Below are positions 21,211-32,731 of a stretch of DNA of 64,000 bases, piece by piece. Position numbers and translations under genes: made by a program. Under the pieces are notes generated by a model. That model was given only the letters and a program-made list of their open reading frames with translations. It made no database searches and was not told the origin of the DNA. Source of the DNA: Clarkia xantiana subsp. parviflora (Eukaryota > Streptophyta > Magnoliopsida > Myrtales > Onagraceae); NCBI GenBank assembly GCA_036873135.1, contig JAPTYO010000002.1, positions 23,896,452 through 23,960,451 on the forward strand, in the 5' to 3' direction. Every line of letters starts with the position of its first letter. The first letter of the stretch is position 1.

Positions 21211-24200
21211 TTATCCTTATGCCCCTGTGTTTAGCAGGTAAATCAACTATAGACTAAAATGGCTTTTATTTAGGCGATCTCTCTCATTTATTATTTTCCT
21301 CCATTTCACCATTTGAGGTCTTTCCAATGCTTTGTTAACATTTTGAGCGTGGTTTTCACCTTACCCAATGGGATACGTGCCTTTGACTCTCGTCTAGACA
21401 TTATGAGTCTCATTTATTAGTCCGGTCCTTTCTCTTACTCTGAATAATGCTTCTTATCGTAGCATCATTTCTGTTGGGAACGATCCTCCCACTCGGAACA
21501 ATGCTTCTTATCAGAGCATTGTCTCTATTGGAAATAAGTGCAGTGCTAAAACCTTGACCTACAACTTTCCTATTACAACCTCTTGGTCTCGAGGTATTAA
21601 TTCTGAGATGCATCCCTTGATCACTAGGATCTGGAACCAAGTATGGTTAGATCACTCCCACTGGAAACAATGGGTAATTTAGGTAGTTGCATTATTCCTG
21701 GTTCAACAAAGGTGACCATCAGGTTCGACTTGATTCGTCCTAACAGCAACAGTGATTACGTGTGGTAGGGTTTATTCCTCCCACTGGATTTATTATGAAA
21801 ATGTTCTCATTCTCATTTACCATGTCATTCACTTCAGTTGCTGGTTCAAATCTCTCCCACTCGAATTAAGTGGTACCTGATTTTCATCGCTTTCTACTCC
21901 GTTTAGATCATGACTACGTCGATTGAAACTGATCATGCATTTGAAAAATTCGTCCTCTTGGTGATGTAATGTCTCACGTTTGATCACGGCACCATTTTAC
22001 AATCCAAGCTGTAAACATGTATTTTCTAAGAGTAATTGACGTACTCTTGTCCCAAATACGTGTTTTATGCGCAAATTAATGTCGCATTGTGATATGATTT
22101 AACTCATTATCACCTTTCAGCTTTAATGGTTGTGTACCTTACCCATATTAATGGAACACAGTTTTACGTTTATGTGAATCATCTTCATCATCCCATAGGG
22201 AACCTTTGATAGGATGATTTCAACATTATACAAACTGTGCTTCTTGAAGTGCGTCTTTTAACTTGAATGCCTAGCCTGACTTTTCGTTCAAGGCTTATTG
22301 AAGGAAAATTGTTTAACCTACTTCATCTTTCCTCGTTTGCTAACTTATCTCAGAGATTTTATCACATCTCTGAAATGAGCATTTTAGGTTTTCACCTTGT
22401 GCATCAGCTGATAATTTTACAAGGTCGTGGCATCCTTCGAAGCCTCTATCGATGTAAATGTTATCAATAAGTTGTTTCCGAAGGAATGCAAACGAAAATT
22501 CAGCACATCATCATTCAGACACTTCAATGTTAAACTCGTACATTGAAACGATGTGTTCCGTCTTTCGAGGTCCACTTGCGCATAGCGCTTTTCACCGAAG
22601 TTTTAACCCTTGGTTAAATCGTTTCATTTCTGAAATTAATTCAATTTAATCCAATCGGTTTCATACATGATCATCATTACAGTTTATTTCATTCAATGGA
22701 GTAATAATAATAAAATAGATATTAAATCTTTCGATCTAGCTACGCAATCGATGTGTATGTTCATTTCAGTTATCCCAACTGAGATGACGGAGTACGTGAA
22801 TCGTTTCGTTTTATTCGGCCACTTTTACCTGGCCGAAATTTCGTTTCAGATCGGATCGATCCCTCTCAACCGGGTCGATTAATTTTGACAAGTAGACCAC
22901 ATTTCGAATCGAACGGAAACTACTTTATTCAATAAATCTGAATCTCGAAATAACCAAAATTTTAGTAACTCAAACGAACGATAAATGACAATGGTAGTGT
23001 TCTTGATCTGAAGAATGCGTATTCGATCCATGATTGTCGCATAGATAGTCGAGAACTTTAAGTCATGTTGAACATCACATCTGGGTAATTTACGAGTGAA
23101 TTACATCAAATGATCTGTGTATGTATAAAACGTTTTACAGCTTCATACACATGACCTACATGGCGTACTAGAGACGCACTATATCAACATGGTTTAACCC
23201 AACAGATTATTGTATAAGACCTTTATGGTCCAGTTCTCTCTTTAATATGCGGATCATGGTTGATTTCTTTCGAACCCAGTATGGTGAGCAGAGAAGGTTT
23301 CCCTTTTACTGTTGTTGTTACTTTACTTGATTAGGCTCAAGGTCATTGAGTCCTGTCAATATCAGACAACCATATACATCTTTTCCATGTTGACCTTTCA
23401 TTCTAAAGATCCGATGCGGGTTTTACTCCAACATCCATGAAAATAGAGAAGACCATCACATTCAACCAAAATATTTCTTGCTTTTGCATCATTGCTTCCA
23501 CCGTGGTGGATGCAAAGGAATATCAAGTTGTAACATTGTTTGGTCGCTATTGAAGTCTTCTTCAACCTCATTTTACCAAGGTTGAATGTATCACCACATG
23601 CGCGTTGAGATCATCAAAGAACCTACTTCTATTCTTGGTGGAACAAATTATTACATTCGTTTCACATTGTCAAAATCATACAAACTACCATATTCATTTG
23701 TAGTTGTCCTCTCCACTTTTCGGAATCGTAGTAGAGAGTTCAACACGTACTCTATTTATTCATCATTATTCATACCATCAAGATTGCGAGGAATATCGAA
23801 TCGCACTAATTCAACCAATTCATACTAACACATTGATGATTATGCAAAAATCAGGGAGACAATAACATTTTGAGAAAGAATTGCATACATCAAATATCCA
23901 TTGAAATAGAATCCAGCAGATAGTGATTCCTCAATCATCTAAACCAACCGAACACCAGTAAACCAATGGAAGATGGCTGTGAAAGAGTTCACACTATCGT
24001 CATCTTCTATCCAATAGATCAGTCTCTTAAAAACGGTTTTAATCGCAAATTACCGCAACAGGAATTTTAAAATAAGCATACCCGATATTGGCTTTCCCAA
24101 GGCCCTTTTTGTGTTGGAAAATCATTCCGATGAATTCACTCATGCATACATAATTCTACTATCCATGTAAATTATCATATGGCAATAACATTCATCATAC

Positions 24201-25218
24201 ACACACACACATGCTTACTTGTCATGCGTCTAACGTTCTGAGGAACTCATGCTTGCATTCATAATTCTATATACAAGTAAATTATCAAATGTAACTTCAT
24301 CCTCAACATTCTAGCACACGTGTCAAACATGTAACATTCATATCAATCATACATATTTGGCGACTGGTTTTCAGTTTTAAAATAATTTTAAACATTAGGG
24401 GCTTATTTGCAATTCATGCTTATATTCAATTGCGCAAACTTCTAGACATGAATCCTAGGCATTTCCAACGATCACAGCATGTCTATCCTAGTGTGAATTC
24501 CATATATTTAACTAGGGCTTCGCCCACAACATGCAATTTCCAGCTACCTTGACTTAGTCAAGACAACAGTTCTAATCATGCATAAATATATATTGAATAA
24601 TAAGCAATTGCAATTCAGCCCTCTAATTAATCCAGTCCCAAAAACATGTATCTCCGAGATCCATCCCCATAATCGAAACAAGGCATAAAGGTTAGTAACC
24701 CTATGAGCACTGTGTAGTCCATTTTGAGGTTCAAAAAAAAATTCGGATTTTAAAACTTGACCTCCCTATTTTAATTGACTTGAATTCGGTTTAGAAAACA
24801 TTGTTCGGTTCAGTCAATTTCAGTCCATTTCTGTCCGGTTCGGTTCGGAAAATCCGGTTCGGTCCATTCGGAAAATTCGGTAAAATTAGTTTCGGTCCGG
24901 TTTTAATTTTAAAATCTGGTTCGGTCCGAACCGGTCCAATAAAATAGGTTTCGGTTCAACACTCAAAACCGGTTAGGTTAGATCCACTTAATTAACCCGG
25001 TCTGACCCGACCCAAATAGATCGAACCGATTGAGAAAATCCGGTTCGGTTTTATTTCGTCCCGGTTTAATATATTGGACCAGCCCAATAATTATAATTTT
25101 AAAGGTTGGGCCGAAATGTTTACTTGTGGCCCAAGTAGGGTTTTAAAGTCCAAATTTATTTAACTTGACCACCAAATAGCATTAATTATATAAAATAATT
25201 TCCAATATTAAATATATA

Positions 25219-25275
<57 letters not shown>

Positions 25276-25322
25276 CGGCTCTATATATAAAACACATATA
25301 TATTCTAAGACTAAACAATCAA

Positions 25323-25409
<87 letters not shown>

Positions 25410-25980
25410 AAAATCGGCACAATATATATTATATATATTTTATTTATTGACAATATCTTTAATAGGGAAACAAATAACTGACAATATATTTTCTCAATCT
25501 TTTAGGTAACTAAATCTATCAATAATATCTTTAACCCTATTTAAATATTTAGATATATTGATAGTGATATATATTTCTATATATTATTGTGAATCTATCC
25601 TAATGTTCCTAATTATAGATTTATTGTTACCTTAATTAAAAATTAAAATATGGTAAACAATATGTGTGTGCCGAAATTTACCCCTTTTGTTCAAGAAAAT
25701 TAAAAATTTTACCTTGTAATTTTACTCAAAAATTCGGCACAAACACAAATTAGGAACAAGTTGTCAAATTTTAAGATCAAATTTTAATAAGATCTACAAT
25801 CCAAAGTTTGATTTTGATAAATATCACCCTTTTCTTGAAGATCATGAACATCAATTTAACCAAGAACGTGAAAATTTCGGACCACCCTTGAACTTAAAAA
25901 TTCAAAATTTTAAATTCCCTTTTCAGTCCGGAAATTTTAAAACTCCAAGAACACCAATTTATCAAAATCATGAACTCCTA
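21211..25980. other. Copia B internal region with no recognisable frame
   Basis: This stretch should encode gag, protease, integrase and the RT start. I see only short frames on both strands and no zinc knuckle or integrase motif. A segment at about 24780-25080 is dense in CGGTTCGG-like words. Two (TA)n runs lie at about 25216-25273 and 25327-25406, near the 5' LTR. Heavy decay or a non-autonomous internal region would both fit. Confidence 0.6.
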
Positions 25981-25986
25981 ACACAG

Positions 25987-25998
25987 GCTCTGATACCA
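25987..25998 (-). other. Primer binding site of copia B
   Basis: Minus strand TGGTATCAGAGC, the complement of the initiator Met tRNA 3' end, one base inside the LTR at 26000. Confidence 0.93.
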
Positions 25999-25999
25999 C

Positions 26000-26598
26000 T
26001 GTTAGATTACGGGGAGTAATCACAACGGAAACATAAACATGGTATGTGCTAGTAATATTAATTACGCGGCGAAAATTTTACACATACCTCAAGAGTAACC
26101 GTAGTCTAAGATCCTTGCTCGAGGGAGTTCGCGATCCTCCGGACGGGACCCGTAGAGATTCTTTGTTAGAGAAGCCCTACGTGGTGTAGCTCCACAGCAA
26201 AGCCTCTGATCGATTCTTGGCACGGAGACAGATCTCTGGAGAGTTTGCTCGAAGACAATTTGGCACAACCTTGGTGATTTGTATGGTTCGGCCGAACCCT
26301 AGGTGTGGGAGGAGGGTTTTTCTCTCTAAAACTCTCTTGTGAGGTAATTATGATTAACCCTAAAATTTCCCTAACACCTCTTATTTATAGGAGGAGTAAA
26401 GTTTACAAAAGTCCACTTTACCCCACCTAAATATTTCGGCTGACCTATGTAATTGGGGATGCCCAATTTTGGGCCTCCCATGTCAATTGGGATTTGGGTC
26501 TAGCCCAATTACCCTGATGTGACATTTACCCAAGTTCATTAGGTAAAATATACATATTATGGGCTACTAATTACGGCGCCCATCACCATATTCTTACA
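26000..26598 (-). repeat. 5' LTR of copia B
   Basis: 599 bp, TGTTAG...TTACA. On the minus strand a TATA-like TATAAATAAG lies at 26390-26399, in keeping with transcription to the left. Confidence 0.93.
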
Positions 26599-26603
26599 AA
26601 GTG

Positions 26604-27060
26604 TGAGTCCGGTCTCAACAATGTGACGGTGACGTCGCTCGGAAACTCCATTGTGTTGAGGAGTGTGAGGTGGCGTTAAAAATGAGATATACCTTGTGAG
26701 TCAAGAAAATCTCGTAACGCTTGAAATTCGCCCCCTCCATCAGAATAAAGACTCCGTACCTTGTGGCCGAAGAAATCAACAACCCGTTTGAAGCTGGGGA
26801 AAATCGCAGCAACATCGGATTTTAGTTTGAGCGGGTAGAACCAAAATGTATTTCGTGTAGTGATCCACAAATATGACGTAATAGCGAAAGCCTTCGATCG
26901 AATACTCTGGAGCTGGTCCCCAATTATCAGTATAAATTAATTCAAGTGGTCGACTAGACTTGAGAGACGACTCATAAAACGGAAGCCGTTGACTTTTATT
27001 GCAAGAACAAGCATTGCATGGAAATTTATTAGAATAACTCCTAGTAATATTAAGATGATT
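26604..27060 (-). pseudogene. Copia A integrase core (separated part)
   Basis: Minus-strand frames encode a copia integrase segment: FWFYPLKLKSDV, LYSDGGGEFQAL with a catalytic Asp, and, after a frame change, STQWSF of the QHNG..E region. It is severed from the rest of pol by copia B; coding resumes at about 18060 on the other side. Confidence 0.85.
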
Positions 27061-27144
27061 GTGGAGGAGAAAACCTAGTTTTTTGGATGACGAACCAGCG
27101 GTGCAACGGACGTGATTATTTGGGCAAATTAATAAGGCCTAGCC

Positions 27145-27162
27145 TTTGGCAAAAAAAAAAAA
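27145..27162 (+). mobile_element. 18-bp micro-insertion of an L1 tail
   Basis: TTTGGC plus A12 between direct repeats GCCTAGCC (27137-27144 and 27163-27170). Same form as the micro-insertions near 8 kb, with a shorter duplication. Confidence 0.55.
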
Positions 27163-27655
27163 GCCTAGCCCAACAACAAGAAAGGGACGTGATTATTTTG
27201 GCTAGACCTAACCCAGCAGCCACCCAGTGCGAAATCAAGCAATCAGGGCCAGCAGAATTTCAAGCGAACAAGCATCAGCAATCGATGACCGGAGAATTGG
27301 GCAATCAGCAATCAAGCACCAGCAATCAGCAGCGACAATAACGGAATCACTAGCAATCACGATTTAACCGAATCAAAGACCAGCAATCAACAACAATCAC
27401 CGAAACGACACCTCAACAACAATCAGCAGTCAAGTATTGACAAAGAAGAACCTGTTGAGAAGTTACAACACGTCTCTTGTAACTTGACTTGGTGGAGCAT
27501 TACAATAAGCAAGAATCGGTGGAGCCGCACAGAAGCAAGGTGAGTCACGAGTCTGGTACTTGAGATGCACGTTGGTGTTCACACTGGACAACGATGCTGG
27601 CACGGCTACGGCTACGCCTAGAGAAAAATTTATTACGCTTGTTGGAGCAATTTTA

Positions 27656-27667
27656 GCTCTGATACCA
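27656..27667 (-). other. Primer binding site of copia A
   Basis: Minus strand TGGTATCAGAGC next to the 5' LTR, complementary to the initiator Met tRNA. Confidence 0.9.
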
Positions 27668-27670
27668 TAA

Positions 27671-27832
27671 TGATGTTTTGAATTGTATTGAATGGGCTTA
27701 TTTGTATTAATATAGGGAATGTGAATATATACATGAGTTACGAGTAAGGGAATAGGAAATAATATATTAGAAGATACAAAGTAATCTGAGAAGATATACG
27801 GTGAATAAATAAAACATTCTTCATAACATACA
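27671..27832 (-). repeat. 5' LTR of copia A
   Basis: 162 bp, TGATGTTTTG...CATACA, matching 15611-15772. Confidence 0.82.
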
Positions 27833-27847
27833 TCCCGAATAATATGG

Positions 27848-28446
27848 TGATAGATATATACCTGATTGGACCTCCCTAAGGCTTAACCATGGTCGCCCCG
27901 CCGACCTCGAGGTAAGTCCTTTTATTTACAAGGGTACACGTTATTCCGGTTGCTACAGACAATTCCGGAGCAACCGGACGAGCTTGTCCGGTTGCACAAG
28001 CAACAGACATATCTGGTTGCCCAGTAACCGGACATGTCCGGTGACAATGGGGCTGACGCGTCCCGCGTCGGCCCCCCGACACCCGGGGCACGCGTATACC
28101 CGACCACTCTCTTAATCTCTGTGCGGGCCCCACTTAAAATGTGGGCCCCTCCAGTGCCTGGATCCAAAACTCTATAAATAGGGGCTTAGGTCCTTCATTT
28201 TCCAACTTAATCTCGGATTGACACACCTGAGCTCTGACTTCTCTCTACATTTTATATCTCTAGAATTATTGTCTGACTTAGGCATCGGAGGAGAAGGTTC
28301 GCCAGAGACACCCCCCTCCTCTTTTGCGTTGCCCTTTTTGCAGGTCCGCCAGGCACGGAGTTTGATTGACCGTAACACGAAGATTAGAGAAACGTGACTC
28401 GACGCAAGGCCGCCAAAATCGGACCCCGGACGAGCGTGTTCCATCA
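27848..28446 (+). repeat. Solo LTR, about 599 bp, gypsy-like
   Basis: Starts TGATAGATAT and ends GTTCCATCA, flanked by TATGG (27843-27847) and TAGGG (28447-28451), a 4/5 matching duplication. It has a promoter layout: TATAAATA at 28173-28180, then TGACTTAGGCATCGGAGG and a Cys/Pro-rich-looking block with CAGGTCCGCC, wording common in LTRs of plant gypsy elements. GC-rich CCGGTTGC words repeat at about 27945-28045. No internal region adjoins it. Confidence 0.65.
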
Positions 28447-28869
28447 TAGGGGCATGCATTTTTTTGTTATAACCTTTTTTATTATTGTTAATATTTGATA
28501 TTAGTACTATCCAAATAGTTTTTTATGAGGTTTTCCTCCATTCTAGCCATCAAAATGGAAATGAAAGTTACAAAAAAAAATGAAAAATGAAAATAAACTT
28601 GACATTGACCAATGGCTAACCCATGGCTCAATCGGCTCACCCTATTGAATCGTAGGTTAGCCACCTTGGTTTTTTTCTAAAGTTTATTGACTAAATTTGT
28701 CGTAAGTTAACTTTATGATGCGATTGATAGTTGCACGTGATTGATATATGAGAAGACTCATCATCAACACTTCATATATATGGGTACCTACCACTCAACA
28801 ACACTTTAGAAACCGAGACTACATTTCAATGCCCCATATAATACCTAAACTAAACTGATGTGTTGAATG
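28447..28869. other. Intergenic, nothing recognised
   Basis: No coding or repeat structure recognised. Confidence 0.5.
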
Positions 28870-29249
28870 TAGGGCTGGTAATTCGTGCATCACACGATGG
28901 GCTGACAAGAACACGATACAGAAATTTACGAGTTTAGGTTAATCATTTTTGTGTCGTGCCAAATATTGTCGTATTCGTGTTTGATATTAGTGACATGACC
29001 CGACAAGATAACACGATAGTTATATTTTTGCAGTGGTACTTTATGAATTTTGAATTGAACTATCTATTTTGAGTAGTTTTAAAATTTTAGTTTAAAAAAT
29101 TGTTGTGTGGATTTTTTATTCAATTAACTATTGATTTTTCGAGTCATGTAATGTCATAATCGTGCTCAACTAAATTGTTGGGTCGTGCTTAGGATGATCC
29201 CCTAAAGCAGGACACGAACCCACATTGCCAGCACGAATTGAAAGCTCTA
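28870..29249. mobile_element. hAT-like MITE (380 bp)
   Basis: Ends TAGGGCTGGTAATTCGTG and (reverse complement) TAGAGCTTTCAATTCGTG. Flanked by GTTGAATG (28862-28869) and GTTGAATA (29250-29257), an 8-bp duplication with one mismatch as expected for hAT. No transposase. Confidence 0.8.
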
Positions 29250-29257
29250 GTTGAATA

Positions 29258-29894
29258 TCTAGAGTTGGAATATAGAGGTGTCTTAATATATGATTAAAGA
29301 GAAGTATTGGTATGCTATTAAATTGGATATATATACATATGAAAGATCTCATAAAGTAGATAGTAAAATACACTCTATAATAATAGAATAATACTTATCT
29401 TTTCATTATTAAACGGGTTTTGATTTTGACAATGAAATGATGAATGTGTATAAGTTGACCAAAGATATGTTTCGGATGGGGTAAGTAACATTATTATCTC
29501 GAGGCAATTCGTACACTACAATCTCTGTGACGGGACAGGGAAGGAAGGGATCTCCAAACCAAAAAGATATAAAGCGTGCATCGAGCCATCGACCCCAAAC
29601 TTGTGAAGGACATGACACGTGTCAAACGATAAGAGGACAGAGTGGAGCACCTTACGTATACTTTGTCCCTTTTTTTGTTTGGGCCAAAAGATTTGTCAAG
29701 TCATTAGGAGTTAGGACTGCCTGCAGAACCCCATGCAATTTTAAGACTAGTTTGGGTTTCATCGACGTTTGAGCCACATCGATCTATATCTTATCTATAA
29801 GGAAATTTTCTACTGGAAGATATAAACCTCAATGCTATCCGTTGTAGCTATCATAATCTATTTTTTAATATATATATATAAAATCTCACCACCA
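29258..29894. other. Intergenic; contains one palindromic G-box
   Basis: GACACGTGTC, a perfect palindrome containing CACGTG, is at 29614-29623. No gene lies nearby to give it a role. Confidence 0.4.
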
Positions 29895-29967
29895 CCAGCT
29901 GTGGTTTAATGGTCGAGAGCGTTGAATCTCATGTGGTTTGACTTTGAGGTCACGTTCGGATCCCCCA
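29895..29967 (+). other. tRNA-like Pol III promoter head (SINE fragment or tRNA relic)
   Basis: TGGTTTAATGG (29902-29912) fits the A box and GTTCGGATCC (29954-29963) is close to the B box, at tRNA-like spacing. The stretch does not fold into a convincing cloverleaf by eye, so a functional tRNA is unlikely. Confidence 0.35.
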
Positions 29968-29968
29968 A

Positions 29969-32151
29969 TATAAATACTTAATTTTAATATGCGCGACACA
30001 TATATAACACATTAAAAATGTTATGTGCAACGCGTTTTAAAAAAGTAAGTATCTGGATATAGAAGGTCACATGATTGCTAAAAATAGATTTAGCTCAAAA
30101 TATTATGTAAAATTCAGAAAATATATAATATATATTTATGGCAATGTTCATAAATATATTGTATAATTTTTGGAATTTATGGTGTATATTTGAGCAAATA
30201 TATATTTTTTTTCTAATATTAGGGTCTAGGCTAGCTATAAAAGAGTTCTAGTATTAACGTAAATACACACAGAAAAATCAACAAATAAACAATTTTTTTC
30301 TCGAGAAACGTGCTACTCTCCATCTCTCTTTCTCGTCTCTCTCACTTCCGCTAGCAGCCACCCCCGACGTCCGGAAGCCACCTTGCCTGGCCCGAGCTCC
30401 GCCCGCCCAGTCACACCGCCCTGCTCGTCCAAGGCTCCGCCCGTTCCCGCCGGTGACCACCCCGGCCACGCAGGAGCCCTGTCTCGCGCCACCTCCGCCT
30501 TGCTGTCAGACCTAAATCTAACCTAAGGCGATACGGTGTTTTGAAAACATGGAATATTTTAAAAGAGTCGTCACTAGCTAATTACGGCTAACTAGAAATC
30601 TAAATTACCCAGGTAAATAACGAATTAAACACCTAAGTAAGTTAATCGGTCTGCAGTCCAAAATTTGAGTTTGGGGGTTCTGTTACGAATTAAAAAAAAA
30701 TTCTAATTACGCCATTTCGGTACTTAATTAACTTATTTACCAATTTAAAAATTTAAACATGCATCACGACTAATTAATCTAATGACATCACAAATTAAAC
30801 TAATTTTACACATGAGTTATTATTAATAACAAACTTAAGCCTAAAAACCCTATTATGCATCTAAATCTCATAATTGAGACAAAATTTAAATAACTAAACG
30901 TACTCAAATCATGATATAATCTAATAACTAAATGTTATACACATACACACATAAAACATGCTACTTGATTATATTTACATTTTAATTACCTAACTAACAT
31001 GATATAATAATAACAACAAATAATCAGAAAATAAAATAAACTAATTATTAAACAATAATAATAATAATAATAATAAATTAAAAAAAAAACAGAACGGGAC
31101 TTACCCGTCTTCTCCAGTAAGACGGCAACCAGGTCAGCACCGGAGCTGGGACGGCGCCGGACAAGGGCAGGGACCGGCGACGACAGGCGATTCCAGCAGC
31201 AGGGGCGACCAGAGGACGGCACAGCAGAAGGGGCGACGACAGCAAGACCGGCGGGGTGATACGGCGGAGATCCGAGGCGGCCGATGGAGCAGAGGATGGA
31301 GCCGACCGGGACTGGTACCACCGGTAAGGACGGCGAGCGGAGCTGGTCGAGGTTCGGGTGGTCTCGTCGAGCGGACTGGCAGCCGCCCTCCGTTGGACCT
31401 CCGGCGGGATGAGTTTTCAGACGGAAAAAAAATTCAATTGCACGAATTTCAAGGAAAACAATATTTTATTCTGATTAATGGATGTCCCATTTTATACATT
31501 GATAAGGGGTCCTTTTATAGCTAACATAAACCCTAATATTATGAAAACAATATATTTGCTTCAATATACACTATAAATCCGAAAATTACACAATATATAT
31601 TTATGAACATAGCCATAAATATATATTATATATTTTCTGAATTTTACATAATATTTAGTGCATATATATTATCCTAATTTGAGCTAAACCTATTTTTAGC
31701 AACCTCATGACCTTCTATATCCAGATATTTCCTTTTTTAAACGCGTTACACATAACATTTTTAATCGTGTTATATAAGTGGCGTGCGTACCAAAATTAGG
31801 TGTTTACACTTGCGATTCGCCGGAGGTTCCTCTGCTGTGGTCTGCTGCTGCCCATTGTGATGTCGATGTTCGTCCCTGCTGCGTCGAAGCTCCGTTTCCC
31901 TCTCCCGCCGCCTCGCCGCTAGCCCGTCGATCTCTGCCTGGAAGTCAACCTGAATCTCGCCAGATCACCGTAGCCAACAGCTGCTGGAGCTCCGTCCCGA
32001 GGTATTTTATTCGTCTGCACGTCGTTGGAGTGCCACCGGGGTCACGCCGCCGCTTCCGTTGTCGTAGCCTGCTGCTGCCGTCGTCGGACTTCCGTCTCTG
32101 TTGCCCTAGGTCTGCAGAAAAGGAGGACGAAGGTAAGCCCGCCTGATTTGA

Positions 32152-32185
<34 letters not shown>

Positions 32186-32731
32186 TAATTAGTTTTTTTT
32201 TTAATTTTTTTATTATTGTTATTATTATTATTATATCATGATAATTAGGTAGTTTAAATTTAAGTTAATTAGATGACATGATTTGTATATATGTATGACA
32301 TGCAATTATTAAATTATATCGTGATTTTGAGCAGGTTTAGTTTTGTTTAGATTTTATCTCGATTAAGAGTATTAGATACTTACTAGTTTTTTTAGGCGTA
32401 AATTGGTGGTTAATAATAGTTCGTGTATGAAGATTATTTTAATTTTGATATCATTAGGATAATTCGATGTAATGTATGTTTAAACTTTAAAATTTGCAAA
32501 TGGGTTAATTAAGCACCGAAAAGGCGTGATTAGAATTTTTTTTTTAATTCGTAACAGAACCCGCGAACTCAATTTTGGATCGCATACCGGTTAATATGCT
32601 TAAGTTTTAATTCGTTGTTCACATAGGTAATTTAGGTTTCTAGTTAGCCGTAATTAGCTAGTGGCGACTCTTTAAAAATTCCATGCGCGCCAAAAATGTT
32701 TAATCGCCTTAGGTTAGATTTAGGTCTGGCA
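29969..32731 (+). repeat. Outer solo LTR, split by an inverted copy of itself
   Basis: The segments 29969-30503 and 31814-32731 together are the reverse complement of the LTR at 30504-31808. Left flank CCCAA (29964-29968) and right flank CCGAA (32732-32736) match 4/5. A TATA box TATAAAAG at 30236-30243 gives the LTR a plus orientation. The element has lost about 1.45 kb worth of its partner LTR and internal region, leaving a solo LTR. AGGTAAGC at about 32130 could be a splice donor. Confidence 0.82.
30504..31808 (-). repeat. Inner solo LTR (1305 bp) with perfect CTTGC duplication
   Basis: Starts TGTCAGACCTAAATCTAACC and ends GTGTTTACA. CTTGC precedes (30499-30503) and follows (31809-31813). 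The reverse-strand TATA box (CTATAAAAG, 31512-31520) shows it faces left. A short (ATA)n run is at 31047-31072 and GC-rich blocks lie at 31090-31410. Confidence 0.92.

Larger units (their letters stand above)
18066..26598 (-). mobile_element. Copia element B (8.5 kb), nested in copia A integrase
   Basis: LTRs of 596 and 599 bp in direct orientation, TGTTAG...TTACA ends, a perfect AAGTG duplication, an initiator-Met PBS (25987-25998) and a purine tract beside the left LTR define a complete insertion on the minus strand. RT and RNase H remnants lie at 20009-21210. About 4.8 kb between RT and the 5' LTR should hold gag, protease and integrase but shows no long frame. The LTRs differ at a modest number of places, so the insertion is not brand new. 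Confidence 0.95.
15611..27832 (-). mobile_element. Copia element A, gag-less, split by copia element B
   Basis: About 162-bp LTRs (15611-15772 and 27671-27832) bracket a minus-strand pol. The PBS (27656-27667) reads TGGTATCAGAGC on the minus strand, matching the initiator Met tRNA 3' end. Integrase lies partly at 26604-27060 and partly at about 17880-18060; RT and RNase H fill 15768-17880. Without the nested element the copy is only about 3.7 kb, and no gag or protease is found between integrase and the PBS. Outer 5-bp duplications were not convincing, so edges may be off by a few bases. Confidence 0.85.

Noticed and set aside
25186..25422. Open frame of alternating Tyr/Ile
   Set aside because: Pure translation of the (TA)n microsatellites.
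31778..32146. Plus-strand 122-codon frame in the GC-rich block
   Set aside because: It crosses the border between two solo LTRs and has no similarity to a known protein.
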